DNA from: Streblospio benedicti
Taxonomy: Eukaryota > Annelida > Polychaeta > Spionida > Spionidae
Assembly (NCBI GenBank): GCA_019095985.1
Contig: CM032662.1
Coordinates: 9,445,022 to 9,509,021, forward strand
Direction of reading: 5' to 3'
DNA: 64,000 nt
Shown: positions 51,001 through 62,709 of the stretch, piece by piece
Numbering within the stretch: the first letter of the stretch is position 1
Layout: each line of letters opens with the position of its first letter
Translations under genes and position numbers: made by a program
The notes under the pieces: model-generated
Seen by the model: the letters and a program-made list of their open reading frames with translations, nothing else
The model's database searches: none
What the model was told of the DNA's origin: nothing

Positions 51001-54000
51001 TACTTGATGAGTTCCTTGACCCTGTCCACCACGAAGAAGTGCCCGTCCTCGTCGTAGTAAGCCACGTCGCCGCTGTGCAGCCAGCCCTCCGTGTCTATCG
51101 TGAGCCGTGTATTCTCCGGGTTGTTCAGGTAGCCTGGTGGAGAGAGCCGTCTCACTGGCAGATCCAGGATTTTTTGGGGGAAAGGGGAGGGGACGCACTT
51201 AAGGGATTCCATGAGTTTTGTATGAATAATCGATGGCAGACATACCAAAAACCCTATGAAAATGAAGTACTTTGGTGGGAATGGGGAGAGGGGGGTCCTC
51301 TCTGCGCCCTGGATCTGCTTATGAGTCTAAACTCAGACGCCTTTATCAATGGGCAGCTTTGATACCGTTCACCCTCATTTTGTGATACATCTATTACAGA
51401 CTAATGTCCTTCATAACAAATGCACTGATCCCGATTGCCTCGAGATTACAGACGGGTATGGAGATGGTGTGGATAGAATGTTTATCAGTAGGGGAAGTAT
51501 ATATGTGGACATTTCAACCAGGATGTGTGTAGGCTGGGATACGATCCACGTTGCTGTTACTTGTAGATCTAGTTTTCTGGGAAAAGTGTGTGGGGGTTAT
51601 GTGTGACGATTTGGGAGTTAGGATGGGGATGGGCGCGGCAAGTTTAATGAAATCTGCATGTGTTAACCTTTGATGCCATGCTACCTTCTACACACAGACG
51701 ATAACAAAACAACACACAAACACCACCCACCCACCCACACCCCACCCACATTAAATCGATTTTACTATAAAGAAAGAAAATTTTGTTTTTCATAATTCAT
51801 TTTCGCATTCATGCATCTTGCCATAGCAAGGTATCATCTATCACTTGGTTCTTGATAGATGGTAGTCTAATGCTTACCTTGTTAGTACCTCCTCGGGAGA
51901 AGATGGCATTCATGGCAAATATATCAATATCTAAAATATTAATTTATATCTAATAAGGGGGACATCGACCCCACTTTGAACATCCATTTACAATAAGTCT
52001 TGAAATAGTGCATAAATATAGATGGGGGTGAAATATATACGTAGATGATCATTGCAGACATTTCTTACACTTCAGTAAATTCGCCAACGCAGTAAAGGCA
52101 AAGATGATAATCTTTCAATTTCCTACAAAACGCCATATTTTTCTTTTATCACCGGTGAGCGCATGCGTATAGCTGTCTTTAAGCCACAGGGCAGTCTCTA
52201 TAAAACTTAAGACCCCATTAAAGGTTTGAACAAGTTGTCACATTAGAGATGAGAAGTACTTTACGGAGATTATGCTGAGCACCCACAATCAGGTCTCATC
52301 TCAACAGATTTATACCCTGAATTCTACACACAATATACATAAACACTCGACTTTATCAACAATACTCAAAGATTTGTATGAATTCAGGACAAATAAAAAA
52401 CTTTCACCTCATTAACAATCATTATAATGCATATCATTTCGTGAGCATATGTGCTTGGTGTTTGTATTTAATGTCAAGAACACCTCGTATTTTTAATGTG
52501 TGTAATTGACGATAAATAAATTCAATGAAATAAATAAAACAGTCGTCCAAAGTCCAAAGAGAAGATGGTTATAATCAACATATAGTGACTTTAGAAAGGT
52601 CGTACGTTTGCAGAAGACCAAGTGATCACCTCACAGAGGTCTTAGTTGAAGTGGTGGGGGTGGGCGTTATCAGGGGTCAATAAATCCCGCACCTCTTACA
52701 TTATTTGTCTTATTTCTCACATTCCTCTGATCTATGTTGCCATTCTCTCGCACATCTCTCATTTTCCGGTGTTTTCGGTCACATATCACATACTTTAAAT
52801 TGCTTTTTTTTTCAAGCTTTTTGTTTTCGACTACATCCCACTTCCGTGAAATCCCACACCCCTATTGTTGACATTATATTCCGCATCCTTCTTTTTCAGC
52901 CTTTGTAAGTCTTCCCACTTCCACGTAAGCATTGACAGGTTTCACCGTTTCAGCCACCACACAAGACAACACAACAAACGTGAAGTCCCCGAGGCCAGTT
53001 GAAATGAGCACGTTTGAGTCAGGGCAGAATGGTGGATAATGAGCTGAGTTATCGCGGGATATGAACTGTCAAGGTTATCGTTTATGGCGAATTATCACAC
53101 CCCTGGGAGTAATCCATCCGGGTGCTCATACACAGTGTGTGCCGGGTCTATGTCCTCCATGAACAATCACCTGTGCGCGATGTGATTGTGTAGACACAGG
53201 CATGAGTGACTTTCATGAGGGGTAATGGCTGGTAATTGATATCCATGAACCGCAGTATTTAGGGCTTTTGTCCATATGAAATAATGATGTTGACTTTTAC
53301 CAGTATCTCATTGGCTTTCTCAATGATTTTAGTAATAATTCAATAAATCAATTTTATATATCCCATATCCCTTTGGATTGTTCCACCCATATGCCACATG
53401 ACGTCATGAAGTGAGCCTCATCCTCAAAAAAATGAATATCATTTTTATGCCTAATTTCAGTTTGATCCTCTACCCATTTACCATAGAAGCTAACACACAT
53501 ATATCTTATTATATCCTCTATACATTTAACACAGAAGCAAACAGTTGCACTCTGTGTTCAATGGCAGATCCAGGTTTGTGGAAAAGGGGGGGCGTACTTA
53601 AAGGGATTTCATGGGTTTCGTACGCGCGATCCATGGCGATCGATGTCACTCATGCCCCAAACCCTACAAAAATGAAGTATTTTGGTGGGAAGGGGTGGGG
53701 GTGGGGGGCCCCCCTGCGTCCTCCTGGATCTGCCTATGGTGTTGGGCCTCACCTTTGAACACCATGGGCCCCCTCACCCACAGCTCGCCCTCGCTGTTTG
53801 CCGGCAGGGACCTGCCGGTGTCCAGGTCCATCACCTTGGCCTCCACGCCAGGCGCCGGCACCCCCACAGACCCGTGCTTCGAGCCGGTGATCGGACACGT
53901 GATTGCGACTGGACTGGTTTCTGTCATTCCCCATCCTGCATAGTATACAGACAGAAAATGTTTATTAAAATGGTGAGAACATTGCTGAATGTGGCAATTA

Positions 54001-57000
54001 AACTGCTACACTCCGAGCTAAGATATTTTATTGCTCACAACATGTTAATCAAAGAGTAAAAATATCAAGCTGCTTTCACAGTATCTAAATTTAGTCGAAC
54101 ATTTGAGTAAGTGTGGGGGTAAAGATGTAATAAATCACCAAGTTCCATATTGTATGAGGCTTTCTTCATATCTGGAAAGCTTTCAAAATGGGCCCATTTG
54201 ACTTGTGTTTATCACTTAGTCATACCTGGAAAAAGCTGAGCAGCTAAGTAGGTTACTACAGATGCACCACCAATTATGACCACGTCTTTAAAGAGACCAC
54301 CTCTACAAGACCACTGCTCTCTGTCCCAATCCTTCAAAATGTTTGCAATGAGAACCTCCGTATAGCGACCACCTCTCTTCTGAGACCTCCTTCTCTGAGA
54401 CCTCCTTATACGTCGGTCCGCAGGTGGTCTTAATGGAGGTTTTACTCAGTCTAATCAGCCGCTTATGACTTGCCACCTTTACTAGCATTCAGCATTCCAT
54501 TTAGACTACCTTCATTGATTACAACTGCACAGTTCCGATAGCTGCCATCGAGATTAAGGGGACAAAATGGAAGGAATGTTTATCAGTGAGGGTAGTAAAA
54601 CTATTTAAGGGACTGTGTGCAGTCTGTGTTGTACAGTTGAACATCTCTATTAGGACCACCTTAGGGACCAGTGTTAGTCGGTCTCAAAAGAGAGCGTCAT
54701 TTTGGTAGCTTTATGAAGGTTTGAGACCGAGAAAAGGGGGTCTTATTATAGAGGTGGTCTCATTATAGAGGTGGTCTTAATTGGAGGTTGTACTGTACTG
54801 GTGGACCTTGTCTGACGGCACACTTGAGGCGGTCTGACAGAGGCACGGCCACGTCCGCCCCCAGGGGAGCCGCGCCCGAGAAGCACAGGTGGGCGCTGGA
54901 CAGGTCGTACTTGTCCACGTCGGGGTGCTTGGCCAGCAGGATGGCCACGGGCGGCACGATGTGTAGGATGGTCACCTAAAAGAAGATGTAAGATTATTTG
55001 ATGGACATGATACATCTTACACACTCTGAGTATCAGACGTCCTGAAGAGACTTTTGACACATAACTATTAAAAATTCTGACAAATCACAGGCTTGTTCGT
55101 CTCACGATGTGAATGAAATTAAGTGATTAATCCGAGCATTGCCGAAGAATCTGATCTGCAAATTGTCAGATTGCACGTTTGTATGCATATAAAACACAAA
55201 TAGAAATACATGGATAGTCTACGTATAAACAATCACGATATAAAGGTTAAATTAAGGATTAGGTCACATAAATTAATGAATTATGATAATCCAATCTCTG
55301 GTGCAACTTTTCAGAGGTCAATTTGACATCTGATAATCGGAGTGATCTTACACAACACATTGGCCATAAACCGTTAACTAACACGATGTACTCATTCAAA
55401 GATAGAGTAAAGTCAGGTTTTTGCTTCCGAGGGAGCCATTGAGTAGCTAAGTGGATGTTGCATAACAGATGTGCACAAAACACAGAGTTATTTCAGCTTA
55501 CTGTGACAATATTATATAGATGGGGGAAAGCCTGTCTATCACTACAAAGATAAGAACTCATCTAGTATTGTTGATATACATGTATTTAGTTTTGGACATT
55601 ATGTTCCATTTTACTGCATCTCCAAATGAACTTGAATCTTGATGTCTCAAGTGAAATGATATTTGTAAAGAACTATATTTAGCATGACATGAGCCTTTGA
55701 TGGCAAAGATTAGAATCTTGCACAATTGTGTTATATTTGCACTGCTGTGGTCGACATTGACAGTTAATGTATAGGATAAAACACCCTGACACATGAATAT
55801 GAGCCCCCAGAGGCAAGTCATAGATGATCATATGTAAGCCTGAAGGAATTAAGGATCACTGTGTATTTGTTCCCTATTGATCCAATACGAGCATCTCAAC
55901 TCACACAGTAAAACTGTGTCCCTATTGCTGAATGTCCACAGAAGTACCACCAAAATAAAAATAAACTATTTTCAAGCTTCCGTACGCACTGGGAAACACA
56001 CATTAAAATAAAACTAGAGTCTGAACTTCTTTGATCAAAATTAAATTTTGCAACAAGAAAAAAAAACACATCTCGACGAATTTGGTTAGTAGCATATGGT
56101 TTCATTTATAGTTTTGTTGTTCTTTGCTGCTATATGAGAAGTGGAAAAGAACAACAAATAAACTAAAAACTATAAATGTAAAAAAAATTATTTAGCACAA
56201 TACAAACACTTGACCAACACTTACCATGTTTGAACCTAAAATTATTACGATTTAATATATTATCCTCCAAGTACATCAATGGACCCCATTTGAGCATTTA
56301 TCAATGAGCAAAAATGGTTCTTACCCCTAATCATACAACATGAGTCTCCAAGGACCGATGGCTACGTACTTTGTACTTTTCGATGCACTGTAAATATTTG
56401 ATCATGTCGAATGCCGGCATGATGACCATCTTACTGCCCGAGAAGAGCGTGTGGAACAGGATGGCGATGCCGTACAGGTGGAAGAGAGGCAGGAAGACCA
56501 GGAAGGTTTCGGGCGACCCGTCCAATCTGTTTAGAGAAGCCAGCTTACTGCTGGAAAAGATAAGTAGAATTTTTATTAATACAAATGTATTCATCTTTGA
56601 CTACTTGTCACGTCTGTGTAACTCTACTGCATAAGACACAAAGTGTCGGCATATAGAGGATACTTTCTCCTATACAGTGCTATATCACACAGCCTAGGCC
56701 GCGACTCCGAGTGGAGGAAAAGTCCTCTATGTAAGTCCATCAATGGCAATATATCAGAGGCTAATACAACAGCGATCACAAGTCCGCCAGAGCCACTTGA
56801 TATAGTTAAATGGAAGCTTAGGTTTGAAAAACCTGTCTAACGCTTTGTCACTATAGTGGTAGGAACGTGCTTGCTGCAGGGAACACACAGACACAAAGAA
56901 AGGAATAGAATGGAAAATACAAGTACAGTAGAACCTCCAGCTGAGACCACATCTATACATGTATTGCGACCACCTCTGTAATAGGACCATTTTTCATTTC

Positions 57001-60000
57001 CCAAAAACATTAAAAATAGCGACCAACACGACCCCCCTTTTTAAAAGATCACCTCCCTATTGAAACCCATTGAGCTCAGTCCCACGGGTGGTCTCAATCG
57101 AGAGGTTCAACTGTAAGCTTGGGAAGCACGCACACATGCACGCACGCACGCACACACACACACATGCCAAAACTCACAAGTGCTGGTGGACGTTGACCAC
57201 GATGTTGCTGTGTGTGAGCATCACGCCCTTGGAGCGGCCCGTGGTGCCGGACGAGTACGGCAGTAGGACCACGTCCTGCAGGACGTCCACGGCGAGCGGC
57301 GGCAGCGGGCGGGACGGGTGCGTGAGCAGTGCGGACGCCGGCGTGAACCCCGCCAGCGGCGAGTCGCCGATGATGAACGTTTCCTGGGGGATGATGGGGT
57401 GCTGGGTGAGTTCTTTTTTTAATAGATGTTAACAGTGGCAGATAACGGGGGCACCGCCCTTCATGCTTAACTTTTTATATTTTTGCCAGCCCCTGGGTTG
57501 AAACTGTTGGCTTTTGGGTGAACGAATTTCAAGCAATTTGAAAATTAACAACGCCCTTGTCTCCGGCCTTCTCTTGCTGCAAAATTGTGGATCTGCCACT
57601 GCTTAAATTAGTTATTTGAAGAAAAAATAGTCGAATGATTTAGTATTGGAAAAGAATATGGGCTGCTCATTGAAAGTAATTCTACCAGAACACATTTGTG
57701 CATTTCTTTTACTTCAACGGATTGTACATTGATGTAGAATGTGACGCCATTATCAATCTTAAATCAGTCGAAATCGTAGTTATCAAAAAACGCATTGAGC
57801 TATGTCATGTAAAAGTTGAAATCAGTAATATGCCACAATGAAATATAGGCATGTATGCATTCTTCACAGATAATAAATTTGCGTTTTGCAAATCCATAGC
57901 AGTCAGAATGTTCCAAAGACATACCTGGATACGACCGTACTTGTCAGCAGCTTTTTTTGCTACATCAGCGTTGCTGGGACTGGTCATCAAGAATTTAGGT
58001 TTGGAATCTTCCAGTTGAAACAGCACTTCATCTAAATGGGAAACAACATAATAAAGTTTCCAAAATATTGGAACAGACATGTTTATCTCATAAATATATT
58101 TCTGGTTGCACCAGTTTAGTTACATACTCAAGTATCTAATCCAACTAAGTAAATTATGAATGTTGGTGGTCGGTGTTGAGCAAACTGATTTCTAACTGGT
58201 TGTACGTTGCTTCTTGGTACCTACACGTTAAATAGGTACAGGTATGAATGAATGCTATTGTCAGTGATGAGAGCGTCTGTGCTACCCTAGCGATGTACTG
58301 CATGCTCCTCAGGGCTTTGAGACATACCCAGTGTGACCAAGAAGGCAGCCGATTGAGCACATATGCTTAGTAGACTTTAAAACCATACATTAACATACAT
58401 TAACATTTACATTGCATCTCTTTTTCTCCCCCAGTTGTACCTTAGACTAGTGGCCAGGTCCCATTAGGGGAGCAATCTGCATTAAAAAAAACAGAGCACC
58501 CCCAAAATAGGAAGTTCTTGCAACATGACAAAGTCAACATTTCAACTGCTACATTCACGCACGTCATTAGTATCAATATTCTATGAAGCTCTCCTCCTGC
58601 GGTACTCCCCATCTCCAACGCTTAGGGGCGTGATGGACTATTCCAAATATTAGCGTGCCTAGTGTGATAATTATGCTTATCAATAATGTACGAACATCAC
58701 GGTACCACCGTATACACGTTTATTCGTATGTACATGTAGGCCTACTGCGCCTCTTGCTCATAGTAATCAGGAAATGAAACAGTTTACAGTTGAGTAAAGG
58801 TTCATATTGTCTTTATATTGCTCATCTCGAATTTTCTGTTATCTTGAGCTTAGTTTCAAATCCACTTAAAAGTATCCTTATCGAATACAATAACAACAAT
58901 ATGAGGTTCACTTCCGTTCAATCACATTATGGGCATATTTTAGTTGGTCATCTCGAATGTTGGCTATCTCGAGCATTTTACTATTGCCATCCTGACATAT
59001 TCGAGATAACAAGTCCCGTGAGTGGTCACAATAGAGAGGTTCAACTGCAATGGCAGATCCAGATGCTTGGAAAAAAGGGGGGGGGGGAGGGCGCACTTAA
59101 GGAGGGGGTGGGGGCCGCACTCAGCGATTTCATGAAAAACCCTATGAAAATGAAGTATTTTGGTGGGAAAAGGTTGGGGGGGGGGGCGGCGCCAGGGACG
59201 CTCCCTGGGTCTGCCTATGAACTATATTTTAAAAGTCATTGTGATTTCCCCCATCTCGCCACAACAAGATATCATTTGTGATATTCTTCAAAATAGGCCT
59301 AATGATGGATGGATGTTAGACATATGGATTTCCCCAAGCACTATAACAGCTTCACCTGATGTCACAACAGCCCTAAAACAATACTCACCCACTGTGTACT
59401 GTGGGTTGACTGTGGTCGGTATTCCACCCGCGCACATCACCCCGAACAAAACCAGGGCATACTCCACAGAGTTTGGTGCGTACAGACACACAACGTCTCC
59501 CTTTTTGAGGCCCCTGTCGAGAAACGCCGAAGAAACTCTCTGTGACAGAGTCGCCACTTCGTTGAAGCTGTATTCTCTGCCGGACGAAGAATCAACCTGC
59601 GAATATGAAAGAAGGAAGGTTGATGCCGAATTCGAGGGGATGGTGTGCAGCCTGAAAACTAACAAAGCAATGGCATTGAAAAGTTACATAAGACCATGTT
59701 ATAAAATACTTGAAACGTGGTCACATTACTTGTAGAACAATTCATTTTCGGACCCCGACCGGCCGTGCATGAAATATACCATTGGGAGAATATGAATTAT
59801 CAGAACAAGGAAAGAGCGTGCAGAGCATTGAAAAATGAAAAGGATAAAACCAGGGGGTGGGGGTGTACTATGAGATCATGTTGAATTTTTAACCCCTCAC
59901 CCCATCTTGCCACGGCAAACTATTATCTATCATTTGTGTCTTTGATAGACGGAATCCTTTGTTTATCAGGCTATTAAAGATCCCTCACCCATTAATCATA

Positions 60001-60247
60001 AAGAATTAACGTAAATATACACTGAAATTCTAGTTCCGAAGATAAAGGTTCAATGATTACAAGGATCCTGCAGACACCAACATGTTGTATAAATAGGTTC
60101 TACTGTAAATGATATACAAATACTCACAAAGGCGATTTTGTCACCGTATCGTCTGCAACAGTCCACAATGAACTCGCCAACCGGAGAGACACGAGGAAGT
60201 ACAACGTCCCCCAGCTCGCTCCGCAAAACATACTTGTTGCAAGACAT
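48059..60247 (-). CDS. Peroxisomal acyl-CoA synthetase of the 4CL/firefly-luciferase type
   Basis: Ten exons join with all phases agreeing: 60247-60128, 59596-59389, 58031-57925, 57383-57178, 56550-56370, 54975-54807, 53935-53753, 51133-50988, 49311-49146 and 48192-48059. They encode 539 residues, the usual length for this family. Motifs: ATP-binding loop [13 protein letters not shown] (186-198), GWGMTETSP (332-340), GWLHSGD with Asp415, [15 protein letters not shown] with Arg430, and PKSASGK with the catalytic Lys522. The C-terminus is SKL, a type 1 peroxisomal targeting signal. The enzyme is predicted to activate a carboxylic or fatty acid to the acyl-adenylate and then the CoA thioester. 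The exact substrate is unknown; luciferase activity is not implied. Exon 5 has a CAGCAG acceptor that could add or drop one residue. The introns hold many miniature transposons. Confidence 0.95.
48943..49091. mobile_element. Pogo/Tigger-like MITE
   Basis: Starts CAATAGAACCTCCAAATAAT and ends TTTCTACTG, flanked by TA. It lies in the last intron of the synthetase gene, about 55 bases from exon 9. Confidence 0.7.
49866..49950 (-). repeat. tRNA-derived SINE-like sequence
   Basis: On the minus strand a B-box-like GTACGAGTCCC is seen, with the plus strand reading CGACTGGGACTCGTACGCAC then GACCTTCTGG. It resembles the sequence at 50830-50925. It lies in intron 8 of the synthetase gene. Confidence 0.4.
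50830..50925 (-). repeat. tRNA-derived SINE-like sequence
   Basis: The minus strand carries TAGTCTAGTGGATTGGGG (A-box-like) and GTGGGTTTGATTCCCGG (B-box-like). The ends do not pair as an acceptor stem, so it is not a tRNA gene. It lies about 60 bases from exon 8 of the synthetase gene. Confidence 0.5.
51153..51323. mobile_element. hAT-like MITE
   Basis: CACTGGCAGATCCAGG to CTGGATCTGCTTATG, with the family's internal words (CGCACTTAAGGGATTCCATG, AAAATGAAGTACTTTGGTGG). It starts 19 bases upstream of the acceptor side of exon 8 of the synthetase gene. Confidence 0.75.
51324..53558. other. Intron 7 of the synthetase gene, unassigned part
   Basis: AT-rich intronic sequence with CACC-rich simple sequence at 51715-51750. 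No gene or clear repeat is seen. Confidence 0.4.
53559..53738. mobile_element. hAT-like MITE
   Basis: CAATGGCAGATCCAGG to CTGGATCTGCCTATG. It ends 14 bases from the end of exon 7 of the synthetase gene, next to its donor site. Confidence 0.75.
54258..54450. mobile_element. Partial pogo/Tigger-like MITE
   Basis: Repeats of AGAGACCACCTCT type lead to a right end GGAGGTTTTACTCAG. The left end is eroded. Confidence 0.5.
54634..54795. mobile_element. Pogo/Tigger-like MITE next to exon 6
   Basis: CAGTTGAACATCTCTATTA at one end and TAATTGGAGGTTGTACTG at the other, flanked by TA on both sides. It ends 11 bases from the end of exon 6 of the synthetase gene, so almost the whole start of intron 6 is transposon sequence. 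Confidence 0.75.
55022..55344. mobile_element. hAT MITE with perfect 8-base target duplication
   Basis: A 323-base element with inverted ends (CACTCTGAGTATCAGACGTC and GACATCTGATAATCGGAGTG). The flanks are identical 8-base repeats, atcttaca at 55014-55021 and 55345-55352, the hallmark of hAT insertion. It is non-coding and related to 40089-40531. It lies in intron 5 of the synthetase gene. Confidence 0.88.
56936..57113. mobile_element. Pogo/Tigger-like MITE
   Basis: CAGTAGAACCTCC at one end and GAGAGGTTCAACTG at the other, flanked by TA. It lies in intron 4 of the synthetase gene, about 65 bases from exon 4. Confidence 0.75.
57433..57601. mobile_element. hAT-like MITE with perfect 11-base inverted ends
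   Basis: CAGTGGCAGAT and ATCTGCCACTG bound 169 bases that otherwise differ from the other hAT-like copies here. It lies in intron 3 of the synthetase gene, 50 bases from exon 4. Confidence 0.65.
58770..59047. mobile_element. Eroded pogo/Tigger-like MITE
   Basis: Contains repeated ATCTCGAAT / ATTCGAGATAAC words and ends ATAGAGAGGTTCAACTG. The left end is unclear. A hAT-like MITE starts at the very next base. Confidence 0.5.
59048..59219. mobile_element. hAT-like MITE
   Basis: CAATGGCAGATCCAG to CTGGGTCTGCCTATG, with long G runs and the family's internal words. It directly abuts the pogo-like element to its left. Confidence 0.75.
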
Positions 60248-62709
60248 GTTTGTGTTTACAGTATGGTAAGAAGTAAGCCAAAACACTATTTTCAATCTGT
60301 CAGTTGTAAATATACTGAAATGCTTTGATTCTCAGCTTTGTTCTATCGGTGGTATACTGCAGAGATGGGATCAAATTGCCATATACACATATCCTTATCA
60401 GAATGGTGTAATCCTTAGCTGTGATTGCATTGTTCAATAGGGTAGATTAAACTCCTCAGCCATGCCCTATCAAAACATGTTTCTAGGTTGAACTTTGTCT
60501 GCGTAGAATGTCATTCAACCTAGTACAATTAGGTCGTTGGGAACGTTTGTTTTAAACAACTGGGGAGGCAAACTCTACATAACGGGACCTACATAACTGA
60601 GGTCACGTTACAGTATTGGTTTATGGTGGATCATGAACAGAACTCGCAGTATAAAAAAAGCTGTGAGTTTGTGTCCCGGTAAAGTGTGGGTGTTGAGCTA
60701 ACTAATCTTTGATGCCTTCGAGAGACCTGCGCTGTTACATGTATACTAATGCGGCTGTCGTGCTGTGTATACCTTGACAGAGATGTCAATGGTTACGGAA
60801 CACTCCTCAAGAAGTGCAAAATGTCTGCATTGTGTAAAATAGGGGATTGGGATATTTTGTTGGAAAATGAATATAACTAGCTACGTGCGCTGTATTCATG
60901 TTATTCTGGAAATGAACACATTAGAAGCTCTAGAACAATACGTAAACGCTCATCCGTGCATTTTGTGCGTGCATTTAATTGTGTCTTGTATGTCATAGTT
61001 TTAAGATGTTTAAGAAGCAAACATTATAGTGTTATTCATACCCCACACGAATAACATGTACAATGTACACGTGCACGTATTGCCTTCAGAGGTTTTTTAC
61101 CTTTAACACACAGGATGCTCCCTGCTAATGTAATCGGAATAACAAATGCCTCTTATATATAAACATTGCGTGTTTTTAAGTATTTTTGTTTTGTCAATTT
61201 TAAACTGTTTCCCTTGTATTTGTTTTATGTGGTGTTATTTTAATATCTTTATATATTTATAATCACGAACACACGTGCGTAAGACCACCACTCCGCCATA
61301 TATCGACTTAAGAATTTAATTCGCCTATTAGTATGAGAAGTCGTGTTTTATATCATTGTTTATAGGTATCACTACCTATGACCTAATACTGTCTAAAGAT
61401 CAATTATCATCACAATGGGATCATATCATATGAAGTTGATACTTGATCGGCTACTATATTGATGTGAATCTTTATGTGCTTATATATACGGAATGGTATC
61501 ATATTTAAAGCAAGTAATACCCTCTCATAAAATGTTCAGCGTCTTTATTTGATAGATAGCTGTGATGACCAACCTTTAACCCACATTGTAGAAGAGCCAA
61601 CTTTCTATAAATAAATATAAACATATCACAGCGCACTCTAAAACTTTCTACTGTTTGTAGCCTGGTCCCACAGATAGAGAATGCAACTATAGTCTAGTGT
61701 AAGTCTCTCCTGGGCCCGTAACGTTGGGAGCATGCAGCCCAAAGTCTCAAACACATATTTCGTAGAATTTTGAATAATTTAATCATACTGGCTAGTGACG
61801 TTGTGGCTACTGTTACGGACTCCACACACCCGTATGGTATGGATTGTCAATGTACAGAAGAGATGTTAAATATGCATGTCGATCCTTTTATTGCTACTGA
61901 AAGAATACCCATATTTGATTTTCGTAACCGTGTGTGGCAATCCCATTTTTTCAGCAATTACTGATTGTGATATATTTTACAAATCTAGTCTGGAACCTAC
62001 GATTGTTCTGATTTTTTTATTCATTGTTTAACTGTCTAGATTTAAACTTCTAACTGGCAATAATTGTACATACATCATTATTGTGTTATTTATGGATATT
62101 TTATATGTATTTATAAATGTTAATATTTGAAATTAAAATAAACAAAATAAATAAATCAAATTGGTTTGAACAACTTTTGAATTAAATTTTGAAATAAATG
62201 CACCTTTCCAGGAAGCCATTAGAGCTGACGTGTTGTTAATTGTCTTAGTGATTTTGTGTGGGAAATGAAACAAACTTTTCTTTATAGACCTTTGTAAGAC
62301 TCTTGCGTGTAGGACCGGGTGAATTTGATTCCGCATACTCTTGAGACTATTCAGGACAGTCTATATGCAATGTAGTTAAATCAAAACCGAAAATGATCAT
62401 AAAACATCCTATTATGCTACATACTACAATTATACTACATGTACATACATGTATACTCAGAGGATAGTTATATTTGTATATAATGACATCCGTTTTAAGA
62501 CTCATTATTCCATATGATGCACGTATTCAATTGTTTATTGCGATGTATTAAGGAAAAATAATTAATCTGTGTATATTGAAGTAAGTAATTTAAGGTCTCA
62601 TATTTGTATGCAACAAACACCAATTTTACTAATTACGACTACTGCATTTTAAACACACGCATGCATAAGTTGTAACTTTGTACATTATACAGGCATCAAA
62701 CATTTAGCA
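60248..62709. other. Promoter side of the synthetase gene and AT-rich spacer
   Basis: Divergent interval between the minus-strand synthetase and the plus-strand gene at the right edge. AT-rich, no gene seen. An acceptor-like ttatacag lies at about 62684-62691, just upstream of the next start codon. Confidence 0.45.
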
